Source: Clostridium sp.
Lineage (GTDB): Bacteria; Bacillota; Clostridia; Lachnospirales; Lachnospiraceae
Reading direction: 5' to 3'
Length of the DNA stretch: 11,032 bases
Assembly (NCBI GenBank): GCA_004554205.1
Contig: SFNH01000059.1
Span: forward strand, 1-11,032
How positions within the stretch are numbered: position 1 is the first letter of the stretch; each line of letters opens with the position of its first letter. A program made the translations under genes and the position numbers. Positions 7,231 to 11,032 of this stretch are shown here, piece after piece. The notes under the pieces are model-generated. The model was given only the letters and a program-made list of their open reading frames with translations. It ran no database searches and was not told the origin of the DNA.

Positions 7231-8463
7231 ATGGAGCAGGAACTGACACTGGAAAAATTTGAGGAGGCTTCCGAGGAAGTCAAAAAGGTGACGCAGGAGA
7301 CAAAACTGATCTACAGCGAGTACTTCTCCGCCATGACCGGAAACAAGGTGTATTTTAAGCCGGAGAATATGCAGTACACGGGTGCGTACAAGGTGCGCGG
7401 CGCGTACTACAAGATCAGCACGCTTACCGCCGAGGAGAAAAAGCACGGGCTGATCACGGCCTCCGCGGGAAATCACGCCCAGGGCGTCGCGTACGCGGCA
7501 AAGCTTGCCGGCATTCCCGCGACGATCGTAATGCCGACTACCACACCGCTTATGAAGGTGAACCGCACCAGAGGCTACGGCGCGGAGGTGGTGCTCTACG
7601 GCGATGTGTTTGACGAGGCGTGCGAGCACGCGTACCGGCTTGCCGACGAGCACGGCTATACCTTCGTGCATCCCTTTGACGACCTTGATGTGGCGACGGG
7701 GCAGGGAACCATCGCCATGGAGATCATCAAGGAGCTTCCCACGGTGGATTACATCCTTGTACCTATCGGCGGCGGCGGGCTCTGTACCGGCGTGTCCACA
7801 CTCGCAAAGCTCCTCAATCCGAAGATCAAGGTGATCGGCGTGGAGCCGTCAGGCGCAAACTGTATGCAGGCATCTCTGCGAGAGGGTCACGTCGTGACGC
7901 TTCCGTCGGTGAGCACGATCGCGGACGGCACAGCGGTAAAGCGCCCCGGAGAAAAGCTCTTCCCCTACATTCAGCAAAATGTGGACGACATCATTACCGT
8001 GGAGGACTCGGAGCTGATCGTGGCATTCCTCGACATGGTGGAAAACCACAAGATGATCGTGGAAAATTCCGGCCTTTTAACCGTCGCGGCGCTAAAGCAT
8101 CTTGATGTAAAGAAGAAAAAAATCGTCTCAATCTTAAGCGGCGGTAACATGGACGTGATCACGATGTCCTCCGTGGTGCAGCACGGTCTTATCCAGAGAG
8201 ACCGCATCTTTACGGTATCCGTGCTTCTGCCGGATAAGCCGGGTGAGCTTGCGAAGGTCTCGGCGCTGCTTGCCGACGAGCGGGGCAATGTCATAAAGCT
8301 TGAGCACAACCAGTTTGTCAGCATCAACCGGAGCGCGGCGGTGGAGCTGCGCATCACGCTCGAGGCGGAGGGCACGGAGCACAAAAACCGGATTGTCCAG
8401 GCATTAAATGATGCGGGCTACCGTCCCAAACTCGTGAAGTTAAAAGGCACGATCAGCGACTAA
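7231..8463 (+). CDS. ilvA: Threonine ammonia-lyase (threonine dehydratase), ACT-containing
   Basis: This PLP enzyme deaminates threonine to 2-oxobutanoate and ammonia, feeding isoleucine synthesis or propionate-type catabolism. The fold-type II PLP domain covers about 1-320: the Schiff-base lysine is Lys54 in TGAYKVRGAY, the substrate loop is SAGNHAQG (78-85), the phosphate-binding glycine loop is GGGG (180-183), and SGGN lies at 303-306. A single C-terminal ACT-like domain (about 327-400, beginning FTVSVLLPDKPGELAKVSALL) suggests allosteric control. With 410 residues and one regulatory domain it fits the medium-length form, between the short catabolic TdcB and the long E. coli IlvA with two such domains. 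Whether it is mainly biosynthetic or catabolic cannot be told here. AGAGGGG (7217-7223) lies 7 nt before the ATG, and the gene follows ftsY after 3 nt, so it is co-transcribed. Confidence 0.93.
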   Translation: MEQELTLEKFEEASEEVKKVTQETKLIYSEYFSAMTGNKVYFKPENMQYTGAYKVRGAYYKISTLTAEEKKHGLITASAGNHAQGVAYAAKLAGIPATIVMPTTTPLMKVNRTRGYGAEVVLYGDVFDEACEHAYRLADEHGYTFVHPFDDLDVATGQGTIAMEIIKELPTVDYILVPIGGGGLCTGVSTLAKLLNPKIKVIGVEPSGANCMQASLREGHVVTLPSVSTIADGTAVKRPGEKLFPYIQQNVDDIITVEDSELIVAFLDMVENHKMIVENSGLLTVAALKHLDVKKKKIVSILSGGNMDVITMSSVVQHGLIQRDRIFTVSVLLPDKPGELAKVSALLADERGNVIKLEHNQFVSINRSAAVELRITLEAEGTEHKNRIVQALNDAGYRPKLVKLKGTISD

Positions 8464-8482
8464 AGGAATATGGAGAGACACG

Positions 8483-9124
8483 ATGACGAAGAAACAGAAG
8501 ACACTTGCGATCATAGAGCGGCTAAAAGAAGAATACCCGGATGCCGACTGCACGCTCGACTATGAGGAGGCATGGAAGCTGCTCGTCAGCGTCCGGCTGG
8601 CTGCCCAGTGTACCGACGCGCGGGTCAATGTCGTTGTCCCGAAGCTCTACGAAAAGTTTCCGAGCATTGAGGCTCTGGCGGGTGCGCCCGTGGAGGAGAT
8701 CGAGGAGATTGTTAAGCCCTGCGGCTTAGGACACAGCAAGGCGCGGGATATAAGCGCCTGTATGAAAATGCTGCGGGACGATTTCGGCGGGCGCGTCCCC
8801 GACGATTTTGACGCGCTCTTAAAGCTTCCCGGCGTGGGCAGAAAGAGCGCCAACCTGATCATGGGGGATGTGTTCGGAAAGCCTGCCATCGTCACGGACA
8901 CCCACTGTATCCGTCTCGTAAACCGGATGGGGCTGGTGGACAACATAAAGGAGCCGAAGAAGGTGGAGATGGCGCTGTGGAAGCTCGTGCCCCCGCAGGA
9001 GGGCAGCGATTTCTGTCACCGCCTGGTATACCACGGGCGCGACGTCTGCACGGCGCGGACAACGCCCTTCTGCGACAAGTGCTGCGTGGCGGACCTGTGC
9101 GCGAAGAATGGCGTTGGATTTTAG
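8483..9124 (+). CDS. nth: Endonuclease III, base-excision DNA glycosylase/AP lyase
   Basis: Nth removes oxidised pyrimidines from DNA and nicks the resulting abasic site. The 213 residues are full length. The helix-hairpin-helix LPGVGRKSAN (115-124) contains catalytic Lys121, and Asp139 in VTDTHCIR is the conserved catalytic aspartate. A [4Fe-4S] cluster motif closes the protein at Cys189, Cys197, Cys200 and Cys206. Its spacing is C-X7-C-X2-C-X5-C, one residue longer in the first loop than the C-X6-C-X2-C-X5-C of E. coli Nth. All four ligands are present, so the cluster probably forms. GGAGAG (8472-8477) supports the ATG. The gene lies 19 nt after ilvA and appears to be the last one of the plsX operon, although no terminator stem is visible after it. 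Confidence 0.95.
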   Translation: MTKKQKTLAIIERLKEEYPDADCTLDYEEAWKLLVSVRLAAQCTDARVNVVVPKLYEKFPSIEALAGAPVEEIEEIVKPCGLGHSKARDISACMKMLRDDFGGRVPDDFDALLKLPGVGRKSANLIMGDVFGKPAIVTDTHCIRLVNRMGLVDNIKEPKKVEMALWKLVPPQEGSDFCHRLVYHGRDVCTARTTPFCDKCCVADLCAKNGVGF

Positions 9125-9131
9125 GAAAAGT

Positions 9132-9160
9132 GTCGCATTATGACGAAAAAATGGTAAAAT
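9132..9160 (+). promoter_or_regulatory. Extended -10 promoter upstream of the Ig-like protein
   Basis: TAAAAT (9155-9160) is preceded by TG one base upstream (TGG at 9152-9154), an extended -10 element. A poor -35 (GTCGCA, 9132-9137) sits 17 nt away, and the region is A-rich. The promoter begins just after the nth stop at 9124 and would make the following genes a separate unit. No Fur-like, DtxR-like or cobalamin-riboswitch sequence is seen nearby. Confidence 0.5.
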
Positions 9161-9167
9161 AAAACAG

Positions 9168-9186
9168 ACTGTACGGAAGATACAGT
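9168..9186 (+). other. Small 6-bp hairpin in leader
   Basis: ACTGTA (9168-9173) pairs with TACAGT (9181-9186) around a 7-nt loop, between the -10 element and the ribosome binding site AGGAGG (9201-9206). It could be an operator dyad or a 5'-end mRNA stabiliser. No U-tract follows, so it is not a terminator. Confidence 0.4.
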
Positions 9187-9214
9187 ACGATCAAATATTC
9201 AGGAGGATAAATTT

Positions 9215-9808
9215 ATGAAGAAGCTTTTGGCATGTATTCTTATGGTGTCTGTTTTTGCATGTACCGGAACGGCATTTGCTGCCGGCGGTAATGGCTCCGG
9301 CGGTGGGACCGGGGGCAATAAGGACGAGGGGCTGAGCGTGGTCGCTTCCAGTGTGGACGAGGGACAAAGTATTTCCGGTGATGAGGCAATTACTTTAACA
9401 TTCAGCAAAAATGTAGTAAATTCCAAGGTAAAAGAAGCGAATGCCAGTCTCTTCTCTTTGCAGAGTGCGTCCGGCGAGGAGATTTCTGTTGAAGTTGTGA
9501 TGGCAGATGACCAGATCGAACAGGATAAAAAGAATGATGTTGTGATTCAGCCGACAGAAAAGCTTGAGGCCGGAGAGTACATTCTGACAGCAAAAGCAGG
9601 AATTGAATCCAAGAACGGAACTGTCATGGAAAAAGATTATACACTGAAATTTGCGGTGTCCGGAGAGGTAAAGGCAGAAGAGACAAAGGCAGAAGAGGCG
9701 AAGACTGCCGCAACCGGAAGCTCAGCCCCATTAAAATATGGGGTGATCGCGATCGTGGCCTGTGCGATCGCGGCGGCGCTGTTCGTTGTATTCAAGAAGA
9801 AAAAATAA
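9215..9808 (+). CDS. Secreted, membrane-anchored Ig-like domain protein
   Basis: The 197-residue protein has three parts. A signal peptide (1-22) probably cleaves after AFA. A Gly/Ser-rich linker (24-34) leads into one domain of about 105 residues (41-146). There, ITLTFSKNVV, a middle stretch with SLQSASGEEISVEV, then GEYILTAKAGIESKNGT and DYTLKFAV recall the SbsA-type bacterial Ig-like fold (Big_5). A Glu/Lys/Ala linker with a short repeat (EETKAEEAKTA) precedes one membrane segment (about 175-193) and a KKKK tail, so the domain would face outwards. No LPXTG sortase signal is present. A cysteine at 16 (VFAC) is a poor lipobox. AGGAGG (9201-9206) supports the ATG. It sits 57 nt before the FecCD permease with no terminator between, so a link to ligand capture or surface display for that importer is possible, but this is inference. 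Confidence 0.8.
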   Translation: MKKLLACILMVSVFACTGTAFAAGGNGSGGGTGGNKDEGLSVVASSVDEGQSISGDEAITLTFSKNVVNSKVKEANASLFSLQSASGEEISVEVVMADDQIEQDKKNDVVIQPTEKLEAGEYILTAKAGIESKNGTVMEKDYTLKFAVSGEVKAEETKAEEAKTAATGSSAPLKYGVIAIVACAIAAALFVVFKKKK

Positions 9809-9851
9809 CGGCTGATAAAAAGACAGGCGGAAACAAAGAAGGGCGAAAAGG

Positions 9852-9869
9852 ATGGACAGTCTGAGATGA
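9852..9869 (+). other. Possible five-codon minicistron before the permease
   Basis: ATG GAC AGT CTG AGA TGA (MDSLR) ends in a TGA that overlaps the permease start as ATGA. AAGGG at 9839-9843 lies 8 nt before it, a better spacing than anything available to the permease start itself. It could couple translation, or it may be chance. Confidence 0.2.
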
Positions 9870-10891
9870 AAAGGTGGGCAGCAAAGAGGGAAAAGTGGAT
9901 ATGGATTGCGGTTTTTGTCCTCACTGTCGCGATCTTTGTGATCAGCAACTGCGTGGGGCGCTATCCGCTGTCGGTCTATGAGATTTTATGCTGTTTAGGC
10001 CAGCGCCTTTTTGCCCTTGATCTCGGGATGCCAACGGAGGCGTCGGTAATTATATGGAATATCCGCCTGCCCCGGGCGGCTGCCGGAGCGCTGGTTGGCG
10101 CGGCGCTGGCAGTCAGCGGCTGCGCATTTCAGGGATTGTTTAAGAATCCCCTTGTGAGCCAGGGAATTCTCGGCGTATCCTCGGGAGCGGGATTTGGCGC
10201 GGCTCTTTCTATCTTGCTCTTTTCCGGTACGGTGTTCGTGCCCGTTTTCGCTTTTCTGTTTGGGATGGCTGCCGTCTTTTTAAGTTTTATGGTGGCCCGA
10301 TTGTGTAAGGGTTCGGAAACCATGATGTTAGTTTTAGGCGGGACGGTGATTTCCTCTATTTTCTCCGCGCTTCTTTCTTTTTTGAAATATGTGGCGGATC
10401 CGTACAATGAGCTGGCTTCTATTGTGTTTTGGAATATGGGCAGTCTTGCTTCTGTTGAAACGGCAGTTTTTCCGTTTTCGGCGTCTGCCATGGTGGCGGG
10501 GATCTTAATCCTGCTGAGTCAGGGACTGGCTATCAATGTACTGTCTATGGGAGAGTTGGAAGCAAAGAGTATGGGTCTTGCGACCGGGATGAGCCGTTTT
10601 CTGGTGATATCGGGGGCAACGCTTGCGACGGCGGGCGCGGTCAGCATATCCGGAACAATCGGATGGGTCGGACTTATCATTCCGCATATGGCACGTTTTT
10701 TTGTGGGAAGCGATAACCGGAAACTGCTATTGTTCAGTATATTTCTCGGCGCGGGCTTCATGATGATGATTGATATTTTGTGCAGGACGCTGACGGGGGC
10801 GGAGATTCCGCTGGGGATTATGACATCTCTGATCGGGGGACCTTTTTTCCTGTATTTGCTGATTCGCTACAAGGGTGGTGTATGGAGATGA
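9866..10891 (+). CDS. FecCD-family ABC importer permease
   Basis: This is the membrane subunit of an ABC importer of the type that brings in iron-siderophores, haem or cobalamin. The 341 residues are full length and very hydrophobic, with about 8-10 membrane segments. Family landmarks are NIRLPR (65-70), LVGAALAVSGCAFQGLFKNP (76-95), GVSSGAGFGAAL (103-114), GTIGWVGLIIPHMARF (263-278, the cytoplasmic loop that docks on the ATPase) and EIPLGIMTSLIGGPFFLYLL (313-332). The substrate cannot be read from the sequence. The ribosome binding site is weak: AAGGA (9848-9852) is 13 nt upstream, so coupling to an upstream reading frame is possible. The ATPase gene overlaps its stop by ATGA. No substrate-binding protein gene is next to it on the left, where the Ig-like membrane protein sits. 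Codon use is more AT-rich than in the plsX operon. Confidence 0.93.
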   Translation: MKRWAAKREKWIWIAVFVLTVAIFVISNCVGRYPLSVYEILCCLGQRLFALDLGMPTEASVIIWNIRLPRAAAGALVGAALAVSGCAFQGLFKNPLVSQGILGVSSGAGFGAALSILLFSGTVFVPVFAFLFGMAAVFLSFMVARLCKGSETMMLVLGGTVISSIFSALLSFLKYVADPYNELASIVFWNMGSLASVETAVFPFSASAMVAGILILLSQGLAINVLSMGELEAKSMGLATGMSRFLVISGATLATAGAVSISGTIGWVGLIIPHMARFFVGSDNRKLLLFSIFLGAGFMMMIDILCRTLTGAEIPLGIMTSLIGGPFFLYLLIRYKGGVWR

Positions 10892-10965
10892 GCTGGCTTG
10901 AGGTCAGAGATCTGGCTTTTTCCTATGGGAGCAAAAAAATATTCGAAAAGGTGCTATGGTGCTGA
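10888..10965 (+). pseudogene. Truncated ABC importer ATP-binding protein (N-terminal fragment)
   Basis: The reading frame begins MSWLEVRDLAFSYG, then SKKIFEKV, the typical first strand and A-loop region (aromatic residue in FSYG) of a FecE/BtuD-type ATPase, the partner of the permease. ATG 10888 overlaps the permease TGA by 4 nt, with AAGGGTGG (10871-10878) 9 nt upstream; an in-frame ATG at 10882 is too close to that site. After Val22 the likeness stops: LWC and a TGA follow. A Walker A motif would be expected around residues 33-45, still inside the window, yet none appears in any of the three forward frames, so a simple frameshift at the A7 run (10933-10939) does not explain it. Either the gene is disrupted near 10953 or the sequence at this edge is a misassembly. 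Confidence 0.7.
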
Positions 10966-11032
10966 CGGATATGCTGGGTGCCTGCTTGAGATGCCAGAGC
11001 AGATACCATGCCAGATAGGGTATCAGCAGTAA
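10954..11032. other. Unrelated 3' edge sequence after broken ATPase
   Basis: These 79 nt do not continue the ATPase. On the + strand, one frame reads YGADGYAGCLLEMPEQ and ends in TAA exactly at the window edge; another reads MVLTDMLGACLRCQSR and stops. On the minus strand a frame stays open from the edge (LLLIPYLAWYLLWHLKQ), with a hydrophobic character. A 6-bp inverted repeat, GATACC (11002-11007) with GGTATC (11019-11024), is present. I do not recognise any of these, and no mobile-element end can be proved. Confidence 0.4.

Noticed and set aside
9125..9214. Cobalamin riboswitch or Fur box ahead of the uptake genes
   Set aside because: The leader is under 60 nt and shows no B12-box-like or Fur-like sequence.
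9254..9265. Lipobox (VFAC, Cys16) in the Ig-like protein
   Set aside because: Phe at -2 is atypical and the hydrophobic stretch before it is short; an AFA cleavage site a few residues later and a C-terminal membrane anchor fit better.
10933..10965. Programmed or sequencing frameshift at the A7 run in the ATPase fragment
   Set aside because: Neither alternative frame restores ATPase sequence or a Walker A motif, so a one-base shift does not explain the break.

Overview
The window reads as a chromosome segment from a Gram-positive anaerobe of the Clostridia, most likely a member of the Lachnospiraceae. The evidence is the housekeeping order plsX-acpP-rnc-smc-ftsY, strong AAGGAG-type ribosome binding sites throughout, moderately GC-rich coding sequence rich in GAG/AAG/CTT codons, and the overall look of the proteins. 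The genus cannot be fixed from the sequence alone. All recognised genes are on the + strand.

Positions 1-584 hold no credible protein gene. This stretch is dense in hairpins. Its first part (1-294) looks like a structured RNA or a non-coding repeat that ends in an intrinsic terminator. Its second part (295-584) holds a perfect 9-bp hairpin, a perfect 15-bp hairpin with a U-tract, and two copies of a 15-nt direct repeat. An AT-rich promoter (TTGATT-N17-TATAGT, 585-613) follows and drives the next block.

Positions 662-9124 form a tight seven-gene operon without a convincing internal stop to transcription. plsX and acpP serve phospholipid and fatty acid synthesis, rnc RNA processing, smc chromosome condensation, ftsY membrane protein targeting, ilvA threonine deamination and nth base excision repair. 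Gaps range from 3 to 85 nt, and rnc and smc overlap by 10 nt. The one sizeable gap, acpP to rnc, contains a GC-rich bulged hairpin that could tune rnc expression.

From about 9125 the character changes. An extended -10 promoter precedes a secreted, C-terminally membrane-anchored Ig-like protein. Next come a FecCD-type importer permease (iron-siderophore, haem or corrinoid class) and the first ~22 codons of its ATPase, which overlaps the permease stop as ATGA. The ATPase breaks off near 10953: no Walker A is found in any frame, and the last ~79 nt are unrelated. This is either a real disruption, such as an insertion or rearrangement, or a contig-edge artefact. The non-coding, possibly repetitive DNA at the left edge and the unrelated sequence at the right edge would fit a draft contig bounded by repeats.

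The items most worth a second look are the structured RNA-like region at the left, the acpP-rnc hairpin, the Ig-like protein placed where a substrate-binding protein would be expected beside the importer, and the broken ATPase. I found no CRISPR array, tRNA, rRNA or recognisable transposase.
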